Shown here piece after piece: positions 9,649 to 16,890 of a stretch of DNA of 17,485 nucleotides. Every line of letters starts with the position of its first letter. Within the stretch, counting starts at the first letter, position 1. This stretch comes from an uncultured Lachnospiraceae bacterium (lineage in GTDB: Bacteria; Bacillota_A; Clostridia; Lachnospirales; Lachnospiraceae), in contig CAMWWF010000016.1 of assembly GCA_947177885.1 (NCBI GenBank), positions 1-17,485 of the forward strand, read 5' to 3'. The translations under genes and the position numbers were made by a program. Under the pieces are notes generated by a model. It searched no databases. It worked only from the letters and a program-made list of their open reading frames with translations, and was not told the DNA's origin.

Positions 9649-9744
9649 AAATAAGGCAGAGCAGAAGCAGGGCAAGGCGGAAATAAAGCAGAGATGAAGC
9701 AGGGCAGAGTAGAAATAAAGCAGAGCTGAAACAAGGCAGAGAAA
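9649..9744 (+). repeat. Three tandem copies of a 32-bp repeat
   Basis: Units begin at 9649, 9681 and 9713, each starting AAATAA(G/A)GCAGAG and continuing with a GAAGCAGGGCA-like segment. The second and third are the closest in the first half, while the third diverges at its end. A looser partial copy may precede them at about 9630-9648. The period is not a multiple of three and the block lies after the ligase stop, so it is non-coding. It is G/A-rich on the plus strand and ends just before the prmA ribosome binding site. Confidence 0.8.
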
Positions 9745-9756
9745 GGAATACAGGAT

Positions 9757-10743
9757 ATGAAATGGATAAAGATCCGGATAAAGACAATTACGGAGGCGGA
9801 GGACATTATTATCAGCACTCTGTACGATATCGGTCTGGAGGGAGCCCAGATCGAGGACAAGGTGCCGCTGACCGCTCTGGAGAAGGAGCAGATGTTTGTG
9901 GATATTCTTCCTGACAGCCCGGAGGACGACGGCATTGCCTGGCTGAATTTCTTTGTGGAGAAGAATGAGGATGGGAGCCTGGAACTGCAGGGTGAGACTT
10001 TGGATGTGGATACAGTGTTAGAAAGAGTGGAAGCGGAACTGGAGGATCTGAAGATCTTTTGTGATATCGGGGAAGGAACCGTTACCGTGGATGAGACAGA
10101 GGACATTGACTGGATCAACAACTGGAAGCAGTACTTTCATCAGTTCTATATTGACGATATCCTGGTGATTCCCTCCTGGGAGGATATCAAGCCGTCTGAC
10201 CGGGACAGGCTTACGCTTCATATCGATCCGGGAACCGCGTTTGGAACAGGAATGCATGAGACGACCCAACTGTGTATCCGTCAGCTGCGCAAGTTCATTA
10301 CCCCTGAAACGGAACTTCTGGATGTGGGAACAGGAAGCGGGATCCTTGCGATCTTATCCCTGATGTTCGGCGCCAGGCACGCGGTGGGCACGGATCTGGA
10401 TCCGTGCGCCGTGGAAGCGGTGGCACAGAACTGTGAAGCCAACGGCATCGAAAGCGGCAGATTTGAGATGATGGTGGGAAACATCATCACGGACAAAGCG
10501 GTACAGGACAGGGTGGGATATGGCTGCTACGATATCGTGGCGGCAAATATCCTTGCGGATGTGCTGGTGCCCCTGACGCCTGTGATCGTTGATCAGCTGA
10601 AACCCGGCGGGATCTATATCACTTCCGGGATCATTGACGACAAGGAGCAGACAGTGCGGGAAGCCGTGGAGGCTGCAGGACTTGAGATCGTGGAAGTGAC
10701 TTATCAGGGAGAATGGGTCAGTGTGACGGCCCGGAAGCAATGA
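9757..10743 (+). CDS. prmA: Ribosomal protein L11 methyltransferase PrmA
   Basis: The 328-residue protein trimethylates ribosomal protein L11 using S-adenosylmethionine. The N-terminal L11-recognition domain is followed by the PrmA signature DPGTAFGTGMHETT (residues 157-170), the SAM-binding motif LLDVGTGSG (187-195), and AANILADVLVPL, which carries the NxLA-like catalytic loop. Length and motifs match the family. A purine-rich stretch (AAAGGAA) precedes ATG 9757. The start lies right after the 32-bp repeat block, so that block probably forms part of its mRNA leader. The gene is followed by rsmE after 109 nt on the same strand, as in Bacillus subtilis. Confidence 0.96.
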   Translation: MKWIKIRIKTITEAEDIIISTLYDIGLEGAQIEDKVPLTALEKEQMFVDILPDSPEDDGIAWLNFFVEKNEDGSLELQGETLDVDTVLERVEAELEDLKIFCDIGEGTVTVDETEDIDWINNWKQYFHQFYIDDILVIPSWEDIKPSDRDRLTLHIDPGTAFGTGMHETTQLCIRQLRKFITPETELLDVGTGSGILAILSLMFGARHAVGTDLDPCAVEAVAQNCEANGIESGRFEMMVGNIITDKAVQDRVGYGCYDIVAANILADVLVPLTPVIVDQLKPGGIYITSGIIDDKEQTVREAVEAAGLEIVEVTYQGEWVSVTARKQ

Positions 10744-10852
10744 AGGAATGACCGCGCCGTGGCTCATCCTGTGACAAACAGTCCGGAAGCCGTTACGGCA
10801 GGAGGCGGAAGCCGCAGGAACGGCAGAAAAGGTTGTACAGAAAGGGCAGAGC

Positions 10853-11599
10853 ATGTATCAGTTTTTTGTTGACCCCTCTCAGATCAGTATAGAGGATAAA
10901 CGTGTTATCATACAGGGCAGTGATGTAAATCACATTCGCAATGTACTCCGCATGAAATCCGGTGAGGAGCTGAACGTCAGCAACGGGCAGGATGGAAAGG
11001 AGTATCGTTGTGCCATAGGCTCATTTGAGGAAGACAGAATAGTCTGTCAGCTGCGTTTTGTGAAAGAGGATAATGTGGAACTGCCTTCCAGAGTATACCT
11101 GTTTCAGGCGCTTCCCAAAGCGGACAAGATGGAGATGATCATTCAAAAGGCGGTGGAGCTGGGAGTATTTCGCATCATTCCTGTGGCGGCAAAGCGGTGT
11201 GTGGTGAAGTTGGATGAAAAGAAAGCGGCAGCCAGGATTGCCCGGTGGCAGACCATTGCCCAGGCTGCCGCAAAACAGAGTAAGCGGGGGATCCTGCCGG
11301 AGGTGGCCGGAATTATGAGCTTTTCCCAGGCCGTAAAGACGGTGGCGGACATGGATGTAAAGCTGATCCCCTACGAACTGGCGGAAAATATGGAGAAAAC
11401 ACGGGAACTGGTTGATTCACTCAAAGAAGGACAGGACATCGCTCTTTTTATCGGTCCGGAGGGAGGCTTTGAAGAGTCGGAAATACAGCTGGCGACGGAC
11501 AGTGGGATTGTCCCCGTCACTTTGGGTAAGAGGATCCTGCGGACGGAGACGGCGGGTATGACGGTGCTTTCATGGATTGTGTACCGTCTGGAAAAGTAA
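10853..11599 (+). CDS. rsmE: 16S rRNA m3U1498 methyltransferase RsmE
   Basis: The 248-residue SPOUT-class enzyme methylates N3 of U1498 in 16S rRNA in the assembled 30S subunit. The N-terminal PUA-like part has GSDVNHIRNVLRMKSGEE. The C-terminal SPOUT fold with its SAM-binding trefoil knot shows FIGPEGGFEESEI (from residue 199) and LGKRILRTETA (224-234), both diagnostic. The AAAGGG site lies about 7 nt before ATG 10853. It is probably co-transcribed with prmA. The 109-nt gap holds only small G/C hairpins (for example GCGG-AAG-CCGC) and no clear terminator. Confidence 0.96.
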   Translation: MYQFFVDPSQISIEDKRVIIQGSDVNHIRNVLRMKSGEELNVSNGQDGKEYRCAIGSFEEDRIVCQLRFVKEDNVELPSRVYLFQALPKADKMEMIIQKAVELGVFRIIPVAAKRCVVKLDEKKAAARIARWQTIAQAAAKQSKRGILPEVAGIMSFSQAVKTVADMDVKLIPYELAENMEKTRELVDSLKEGQDIALFIGPEGGFEESEIQLATDSGIVPVTLGKRILRTETAGMTVLSWIVYRLEK

Positions 11600-11645
11600 A
11601 GTGCGGAAAGGACTGTCCGTTCATCATAAGTTCCCTGCTGTGGCT

Positions 11646-11674
11646 TTGTCAGAATCAGTGGTTTTGCATATAAT
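11646..11674 (+). promoter_or_regulatory. Promoter for the cysteine desulfurase/thiI unit
   Basis: TTGTCA at 11646-11651 and TATAAT at 11669-11674 are separated by exactly 17 nt. The predicted start is about 200 nt ahead of the desulfurase start codon, leaving a long 5' leader. Confidence 0.7.
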
Positions 11675-11695
11675 ATGATATAACTGGTGTGCTGA

Positions 11696-11799
11696 CCGCA
11701 TTATGTTCTGATAAAACCCAGCGGCGTGATATTCCGCCAACAAGATATTTGTGGGAGACAATGCGGAGCATCGCTGACTGGAAACAACACAGTCCGATG
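11696..11799 (+). promoter_or_regulatory. Candidate structured mRNA leader before the cysteine desulfurase gene
   Basis: Nested helices can be drawn by eye. CCGCATT (11696-11702) pairs with AATGCGG (11760-11766). Inside it, CCC (11717-11719) pairs with GGG (11753-11755) and encloses two hairpins: GGCG/CGCC (11723-11726 with 11735-11738) and ACAA/TTGT (11740-11743 with 11749-11752). Next comes a 10-bp hairpin with a 2-nt bulge: CATCG-CT-GACTG (11769-11780) pairs with CAGTC-CGATG (11790-11799). It fits no riboswitch class I recognise, and no terminator or T-box sequence is visible. The fold is inferred without energy calculation or covariation. Confidence 0.35.
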
Positions 11800-11881
11800 G
11801 AAAACGGGCAGGGAGTTTTGTGCCGGAAATAATACGGACGGTGTACCGGACTATGCTGAGCAGTAAAAAGGGGGAAACAGA

Positions 11882-13051
11882 ATGGAAGTGTACTTGGACA
11901 ATTCCGCCACCACAAGAGTATTTCCGGAAGTTGCGGAATTGATGACGAAGATAATGTGTGAAGATTACGGGAATCCCTCCAGCCTTCATATGAAGGGAGT
12001 GCAGGCGGAAAATTATCTGCGCCATGCGAAGGAGACTTTGTCGCACATCCTGAAGGTGGATGAAAAAGATATTTTCTTTACCTCCGGAGGTACGGAGTCG
12101 GACAATATGGCGTTGACGGGTGTTGCACTGGCAAATAAGAGACGTGGAAATCATCTGATCACCACACAGATTGAGCACCCCGCAATCCTACAGACCATGC
12201 GCTACCTGGAGAATCAGGGATATCGTGTGACTTATCTGCCGGTGAACGGCTATGGACAGATCTCTCTGGAGGATCTGCAGAGGGCCATGACACCGGATAC
12301 CATTTTGGTGTCCATCATGCACACGAACAATGAGATCGGCTCTCTGCAGCCCGTGGCGGAGGCAGGGGCCCTGGTCAAGAGACTGAATCCCAATACGCTG
12401 TTCCATGTGGATGCGGTACAGGGATTCGGCAAGGCAAAGATTTATCCGAAACGGATGAAGATCGACCTGTTGTCCGTCAGTGGACACAAGATCCACGGGC
12501 CTAAGGGGATCGGTGTCCTGTATATCGGCGAGAAGGTAAGGATCCAGCCTCTCCTTCACGGGGGAGGACAGCAGCAGAATATGCGTTCCGGTACGGATAA
12601 CGTGCCCGGGGCGGCAGGACTTGCTAAAGCGGCGGAGCTTCTATACCAGCATTATGATGAGGATATGGAGCACCTGTACCGCTGTAAGAAATATTTCATG
12701 GAGGGAGTCAGAAAGATCGAGGGAGTGTCCATCAACGGGCTGCTTCCCGGAAATCCGGATGGGGAAGGTACGGCGCCCCACATTGTCAGCGTCTCCTTTG
12801 CGGGAGTGCGCAGCGAGGTGCTGCTTCACGCGCTGGAGGAGAAAGGGATCTATGTCTCCGCAGGAAGCGCCTGCGCCGCACGCAAGCCTCAGCCCTCCGC
12901 AACGCTGAAAGCCATCGGCGCGGATAAATCCCGGTTGGAGTCCACCATCCGGTTCAGCTTTTCCGTTTATACCACGGAAGAAGAATTACACTATACATTA
13001 CAGACTTTATATGATAAAATTCCCATGTTGAGAAAGTACAGCAGGCATTAG
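11882..13051 (+). CDS. Cysteine desulfurase (NifS/IscS-type, probably NifZ partner of ThiI)
   Basis: The 389-residue PLP enzyme removes sulfur from L-cysteine and passes a persulfide to acceptors. EVYLDNSATTRVFPEV is at the N-terminus, SGGTESDN and HVDAVQ are cofactor-site motifs, and SGHKIHGPKG carries the Schiff-base lysine K203. The catalytic cysteine is C331 in SAGSACAA. No scaffold (iscU, sufU) or regulator gene is adjacent. Instead thiI follows after 165 nt on the same strand. Bacillus subtilis pairs its desulfurase NifZ with a rhodanese-less ThiI in the same way, so the likely job is supplying sulfur for 4-thiouridine in tRNA. A general IscS role in cluster assembly, or service to MtaB, cannot be excluded. 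AAGGGGG lies about 9 nt before ATG 11882. Confidence 0.92.
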   Translation: MEVYLDNSATTRVFPEVAELMTKIMCEDYGNPSSLHMKGVQAENYLRHAKETLSHILKVDEKDIFFTSGGTESDNMALTGVALANKRRGNHLITTQIEHPAILQTMRYLENQGYRVTYLPVNGYGQISLEDLQRAMTPDTILVSIMHTNNEIGSLQPVAEAGALVKRLNPNTLFHVDAVQGFGKAKIYPKRMKIDLLSVSGHKIHGPKGIGVLYIGEKVRIQPLLHGGGQQQNMRSGTDNVPGAAGLAKAAELLYQHYDEDMEHLYRCKKYFMEGVRKIEGVSINGLLPGNPDGEGTAPHIVSVSFAGVRSEVLLHALEEKGIYVSAGSACAARKPQPSATLKAIGADKSRLESTIRFSFSVYTTEEELHYTLQTLYDKIPMLRKYSRH

Positions 13052-13216
13052 TGCGGCCTGATCGGAACATCTTCATGCTTGGCCGCCCGGTCCTGTGTCC
13101 GGATCTGCGAATAAGAATCTTTGCCGAAACAGGCGGGTACCAATATCTGACAGATATGCCGGTGAAGCGGGGAACAGAGCGGATACGGTGTTGGAATAGA
13201 AAGGTATGGATAAAGA

Positions 13217-14398
13217 ATGAAATTTACAGCTTTTTTGATAAAATATGCCGAGATTGGTATTAAGGGGCGAAATCGGTATCTGTTTGAGGATGCGTTGATC
13301 CACCAGATCAAGTTTGCACTGAAAAAGTGTGAGGGAAAATTCCTGATACACAAGACGCAGGGACGGATTTATGTGGAGGCGGAAAGTGAATTTGACTATG
13401 ATGAGACGGTAGAGCATTTACAGCGTGTCTTCGGCATCTCAGGCATCTGCCCGGTAGTGTATGTGGAGGATCAGGGATTTGAAAAATTATGTGACACGGT
13501 TGTCACATATGTGGCGGATGTGTATCCGGACCGCAATAAGACTTTCAAGGTACAGGCAAGGCGTGCCCGCAAAAACTATCCCAAAGAGTCCATGGAGATC
13601 AACAGGGATCTGGGTGAAGTCCTTCTGAGCGCATATCCCGAAATGCAGGTGGATGTCCACGATCCGGATATTTTGTTAAATGTTGAGATACGTGAGAAGA
13701 TCTATATTTATTCCGAGATCATTCCCGGTCCCGGGGGAATGCCGGTGGGTACAGGCGGAAAGGCAATGCTGCTGCTGTCCGGCGGTATCGATTCGCCTGT
13801 GGCGGGCTATATGATCGCGAAAAGGGGTGTGAAGATTGATGCGGTGTATTTTCATGCGCCGCCTTATACCAGTGAGAGAGCAAAGCAGAAGGTAGTGGAC
13901 CTGGCAAGGATCGTATCGCGGTATGCGGGGCCCATTTACCTTCATGTTATCAATTTTACGGATATCCAGCTCTACATCCATGAGAAATGTCCTCACGAGG
14001 AGCTTACCATTATCATGCGCCGTTATATGATGCGGATCGCGGAGCATATCGCCGGAGAGACGGAGTGTCTGGGACTGATCACCGGCGAAAGCATCGGCCA
14101 GGTGGCTTCCCAGACCATGAATTCCCTGATCGCCACCAATGAGGTGTGTAAACTGCCCGTGTACCGGCCGCTGATCGGCTTCGACAAGCAGGAGATCGTG
14201 GAGGTATCGGAGAAAATAGGAACTTTCGAGACTTCCATACAGCCCTTTGAGGATTGCTGTACTATTTTTGTGGCGAAGCATCCTGTGACCAAGCCCAATC
14301 TGAATGTGATCCGGCGCCATGAGCACAATTTGGATGAAAAAATCGAGGAACTGGTCAAAACGGCTTTGGAGACAGATGAGCTGATCATTGTGGAGTAG
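13217..14398 (+). CDS. thiI: tRNA 4-thiouridine synthase ThiI (no rhodanese domain)
   Basis: The 393-residue enzyme adenylates and thiolates U8 of tRNA. An N-terminal ferredoxin-like region starting KYAEIGIKGRNR is followed by a THUMP domain (GRIYVEAE and FGISGICPV region). The PP-loop ATPase domain has SGGIDSP at residues 188-194. A Cys pair, DCC at 346-348, sits where the acceptor cysteine of ThiI is found. The protein ends soon after, so the rhodanese domain of the Escherichia coli enzyme (482 residues) is absent. The adjacent desulfurase is then the probable direct sulfur donor. ATG 13217 has AGAAAGG upstream at a rather long spacing of 12 nt. The gap before it contains two inverted repeats, GCGGCC/GGCCGC (13053-13086) and ATATCT-GAC-AGATAT (13143-13157), neither followed by a T-tract. 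Confidence 0.95.
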   Translation: MKFTAFLIKYAEIGIKGRNRYLFEDALIHQIKFALKKCEGKFLIHKTQGRIYVEAESEFDYDETVEHLQRVFGISGICPVVYVEDQGFEKLCDTVVTYVADVYPDRNKTFKVQARRARKNYPKESMEINRDLGEVLLSAYPEMQVDVHDPDILLNVEIREKIYIYSEIIPGPGGMPVGTGGKAMLLLSGGIDSPVAGYMIAKRGVKIDAVYFHAPPYTSERAKQKVVDLARIVSRYAGPIYLHVINFTDIQLYIHEKCPHEELTIIMRRYMMRIAEHIAGETECLGLITGESIGQVASQTMNSLIATNEVCKLPVYRPLIGFDKQEIVEVSEKIGTFETSIQPFEDCCTIFVAKHPVTKPNLNVIRRHEHNLDEKIEELVKTALETDELIIVE

Positions 14399-14522
14399 GA
14401 TATCGGGATGTCTTAATGAGTATGAGCACCGGGAGTTCGATATAACTTGTAACGAAAACGGGGAATCGGCAGAATGATTTCCGGAAAGTCTCATGAGAAG
14501 GGATACCGGGAGTGTATTATGG

Positions 14523-14564
14523 AAAAAAGAAGGCCTCAAAGAGCCTGCGCCCTTTGAGACCTTC
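14523..14564 (-). terminator. Terminator of the HPr-like gene (minus strand)
   Basis: GAAGGCCTCAAAG (14529-14541) pairs with CTTTGAGACCTTC (14552-14564), 12 of 13 positions, around a 10-nt loop. The A6 run at 14523-14528 becomes a T-tract on the minus strand, which fixes the direction. The hairpin sits between convergent thiI and the HPr-like gene. No clear plus-strand terminator for thiI was seen in 14399-14522. Confidence 0.88.
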
Positions 14565-14606
14565 CGGTGTGTTCATACACATGCCGTTGCCGTACGGATT
14601 CGGCGA

Positions 14607-14837
14607 TTATATGGTGTAAGGTTTCAGAACTTCCAGAACCTCATCTGTACCATCCTCTGAATGAATGTTCAGGTCAATGGGCTTGGAGAGATCCAGGCTG
14701 AAAATTCCCATGATAGACTTAGCGTCAATAACGTATCTGCCGGATACCAGATCAAAATCATAGTCAAACTTGGTAATGTCATTCACAAAGGACTTGACCT
14801 TGTCAATGGAATTTAAAGATATTTGAACTGTCTTCAT
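14607..14837 (-). CDS. HPr-like protein lacking the phosphorylatable histidine
   Basis: The 76-residue product matches the HPr fold. DAKSIMGIFSLDLSKPIDL (38-56) corresponds to the HPr helix around regulatory Ser46, and FVNDITKF (17-24) to the first helix. In an ungapped alignment the active-site His15 of HPr falls on Ser10 and the conserved Arg17 on Asp12. The only histidine is His59, near the C-terminus. Enzyme I therefore cannot phosphorylate it in the usual way. The serine at 41 equivalent to Ser46 is kept, as in the catabolite co-regulator Crh, which also lost His15. A regulatory role is plausible but unproven. The site before the start is a textbook AAGGAGGT. It has its own promoter and terminator, is transcribed against its neighbours, and stands divergent from mtaB. 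Confidence 0.8.
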   Translation of the reverse strand: MKTVQISLNSIDKVKSFVNDITKFDYDFDLVSGRYVIDAKSIMGIFSLDLSKPIDLNIHSEDGTDEVLEVLKPYTI

Positions 14838-14875
14838 GCTTTTTACCTCCTTGTCTGTGTCATACCTTTGAGTAC

Positions 14876-14904
14876 ATATTAATGGTTAAGAGGACAAAAG
14901 TCAA
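14876..14904 (-). promoter_or_regulatory. Promoter of the HPr-like gene (minus strand)
   Basis: On the minus strand TTGACT (complement of 14899-14904) and TAATAT (complement of 14876-14881) are 17 nt apart. The start codon lies about 40 nt downstream. The region is shared with divergent mtaB, for which no convincing plus-strand promoter was seen. Confidence 0.6.
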
Positions 14905-14937
14905 GGTAAAAGCCGTACAAAAAAAGTGAGGAATCCT

Positions 14938-16362
14938 ATGAAAAATGTAGCATTGCATAACCTGGGATGCAAGGTCAATTCCTACGAAATGGACGTAATG
15001 CAACAAATATTACAAGAAAAGGGTTACAATATTGTGCCTTTTGATCATGCGGCAGACATCTATATTGTCAATACGTGCACTGTTACCAATATTGCGGACA
15101 GAAAGAGCAGGCAGATGCTCCACAGGGCGAAACAGCTTAACCCGGATGCCATAGTGGTGGCGGTGGGGTGCTATGTCCAGACAGGGCGGGAAACCATCGA
15201 AAAGGATGACAGCATCGATCTTGCCGTCGGCAATAACCGTAAGAGGGATATTGCCGTGATCCTGGAGGAATTTTTGAAAGAGCGGGAGAGGCTCTCCGGT
15301 GATCGACAGTCTCTGCCACAGGACGGATTTCACCGTGAAAGTACTGAACAGGATGGGTATCCGCGTGAATCCGCCGTGGGGGACAAGACTCTCGGCGGAA
15401 CCACCGTGATCGACATGGCACATACGGACGAATATGAGGAAGTGACACTGAGGCAGACCGCGGAGCATACCAGAGCCTATATTAAGATTCAGGACGGCTG
15501 CAACCAGTTCTGCTCTTACTGTGCCATTCCCTACGCCAGGGGGAGGGTCCGGAGCAGACAGCCTGAAGACGTGATGAATGAAATCCGGGGACTTGTGGCG
15601 GGGGGATTTAAGGAAGTGGTGTTGACAGGTATCCATATCAGTTCCTATGGCATTGACTTTGAAGGGAAGAGATCCTATTCCGGGGAAAGCGGACTGATCG
15701 GTCTGGTAGAGCAGATTCACACGATAGAGGGACTGGAGAGAATACGGTTAGGTTCTCTGGAACCCCGGATCGTGACGGAGGATGCTGCAAAGAGGCTGAG
15801 CAGGCTTTCAAAGCTCTGTCCCCATTTTCATCTTTCTCTCCAAAGCGGAAGCGATACTGTGTTGAAACGGATGAATAGACATTACACTGCCGGGGAATAC
15901 TATAGGGGAGTGGAACACCTGAGAAAATATTTTCCGCACCCGGCCATCACCACGGATGTCATTGTGGGCTTTCCGGGGGAGACGGAGCAAGAGTTTGCGG
16001 AGACGGCGGACTTTTTGGAAAAGGTATGCTTTTATGAAATGCATATTTTCAAGTACTCCAGGCGTGAGGGGACTGCGGCGGCATCCATGCCGGGGCAGGT
16101 GCCGGAACAGATCAAGACACGGCGCAGCAATGTGCTGCTGGCCATGGAAAAACGGCAGTCTGCAGAATTTCGCAGATATTACATAGGCAGCGGGGCAGAA
16201 ATACTTTTGGAAGAGGAAAAGGAGATCAACGGGGCGCTTTATCTGGTGGGGCATACGAAGGACTATGTAAAGGCAGCGGTGAAAAAAGCGCCGGGAATGT
16301 GGGTAAACGAGACCGTAAATGTATGTTTCAAGGAGCTGTTGACGGAAGATATTCTTGCGTGA
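14938..16362 (+). CDS. mtaB: tRNA t6A37 methylthiotransferase MtaB
   Basis: The 474-residue radical-SAM enzyme converts t6A37 to ms2t6A in ANN-decoding tRNAs. The N-terminal methylthiotransferase domain has three cluster cysteines: C11 in LGCKVNSYE, C47 in VNTCTVTN and C78 in VGCYVQ. The radical-SAM motif is C188-x3-C192-x2-C195 in GCNQFCSYCAIPYARGRVR. A TRAM-like C-terminus follows. LGCKVNSYE and the overall pattern favour MtaB over MiaB or RimO. The protein is longer than usual because of a linker at about 120-150 with a tandem repeat, QDG(F/Y)xRES, at 128-135 and 138-145. I chose ATG 14938, with GTGAGGA just upstream. A GTG at 14926 would add four residues but overlaps that site. Confidence 0.94.
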   Translation: MKNVALHNLGCKVNSYEMDVMQQILQEKGYNIVPFDHAADIYIVNTCTVTNIADRKSRQMLHRAKQLNPDAIVVAVGCYVQTGRETIEKDDSIDLAVGNNRKRDIAVILEEFLKERERLSGDRQSLPQDGFHRESTEQDGYPRESAVGDKTLGGTTVIDMAHTDEYEEVTLRQTAEHTRAYIKIQDGCNQFCSYCAIPYARGRVRSRQPEDVMNEIRGLVAGGFKEVVLTGIHISSYGIDFEGKRSYSGESGLIGLVEQIHTIEGLERIRLGSLEPRIVTEDAAKRLSRLSKLCPHFHLSLQSGSDTVLKRMNRHYTAGEYYRGVEHLRKYFPHPAITTDVIVGFPGETEQEFAETADFLEKVCFYEMHIFKYSRREGTAAASMPGQVPEQIKTRRSNVLLAMEKRQSAEFRRYYIGSGAEILLEEEKEINGALYLVGHTKDYVKAAVKKAPGMWVNETVNVCFKELLTEDILA

Positions 16363-16428
16363 TCGACTTTTCCCGTTTATATCGGAACGGAATGGTAATC
16401 AAAGAATCATTTCTTAACAGTTCTTGCC

Positions 16429-16457
16429 TTGAATTTTGAATACAAATGAGGTAAGAT
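16429..16457 (+). promoter_or_regulatory. Probable promoter of the ireB-ruvX-DUF1292 unit
   Basis: TTGAAT at 16429-16434 and TAAGAT at 16452-16457 are 17 nt apart, about 40 nt before the ireB start. Each box matches the sigma-A consensus at four or five of six positions. Confidence 0.5.
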
Positions 16458-16499
16458 AAAGAGAAGTAGAGTAATTTGCAACGGGAGAACGAAAGCGAT

Positions 16500-16763
16500 A
16501 TGCAGGATTTAGGAAATACACAATACTTTAAGGTAGAGACAGAGCCCGAGACAGGGGTGAGGGTGGTGCTTTCCACTGTATACGAGGCTTTGACGGAAAA
16601 GGGATATAATCCGGTAAATCAGATCGTAGGATACATCATGAGCGGTGACCCTACTTACATTACCAGCCATAAGAGCGCCCGCAGCCTGATCATGAAGGTG
16701 GAACGCGATGAACTGGTGGAGGAGCTGCTGGCAGAGTACATTCACGCAAGGGGCTGGCAGTGA
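16500..16763 (+). CDS. ireB: IreB family regulatory phosphoprotein (DUF965)
   Basis: The 87-residue protein matches the family along its whole length. [20 protein letters not shown] and [14 protein letters not shown] are diagnostic blocks. In Enterococcus faecalis IreB is phosphorylated near its N-terminus by the Ser/Thr kinase IreK and limits cephalosporin resistance. Here Thr7 lies in the comparable N-terminal region, but phosphorylation is only inferred. ATG 16500 gives the standard length, although its site (GGGAG, 16483-16487) is 12 nt away. An in-frame TTG at 16476 would add eight residues without a better site. The gene is followed by ruvX and a DUF1292 gene, the usual Firmicutes order (yrzL-yrrK-yrzB in Bacillus subtilis). 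Confidence 0.93.
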   Translation: MQDLGNTQYFKVETEPETGVRVVLSTVYEALTEKGYNPVNQIVGYIMSGDPTYITSHKSARSLIMKVERDELVEELLAEYIHARGWQ

Positions 16764-16890
16764 TCAGTTCATGTGCGGGAACAGGACAAACTGCTGTCTG
16801 CGGTAAGGGATTGTCCGAAAATAACTTGTGCGGATTTAGACAAGTTAAATGCACAGTTCCTAAGACGGACAGAAACAGGAGGAAGCTTCT

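Noticed and set aside
9649..9744. CRISPR array
   Set aside because: The 32-bp units abut directly with no spacers, are degenerate, and no cas genes are present.
11761..11832. A 23-codon leader peptide (MRSIADWKQHSP...) in the desulfurase leader
   Set aside because: Spacing from GGGAG to the ATG is only about 3 nt, and the codons show no run of Cys or other regulatory residues.
13051..13263. A 70-codon frame overlapping the start of thiI
   Set aside because: It has no ribosome binding site, begins at the desulfurase stop and overlaps thiI in another frame.
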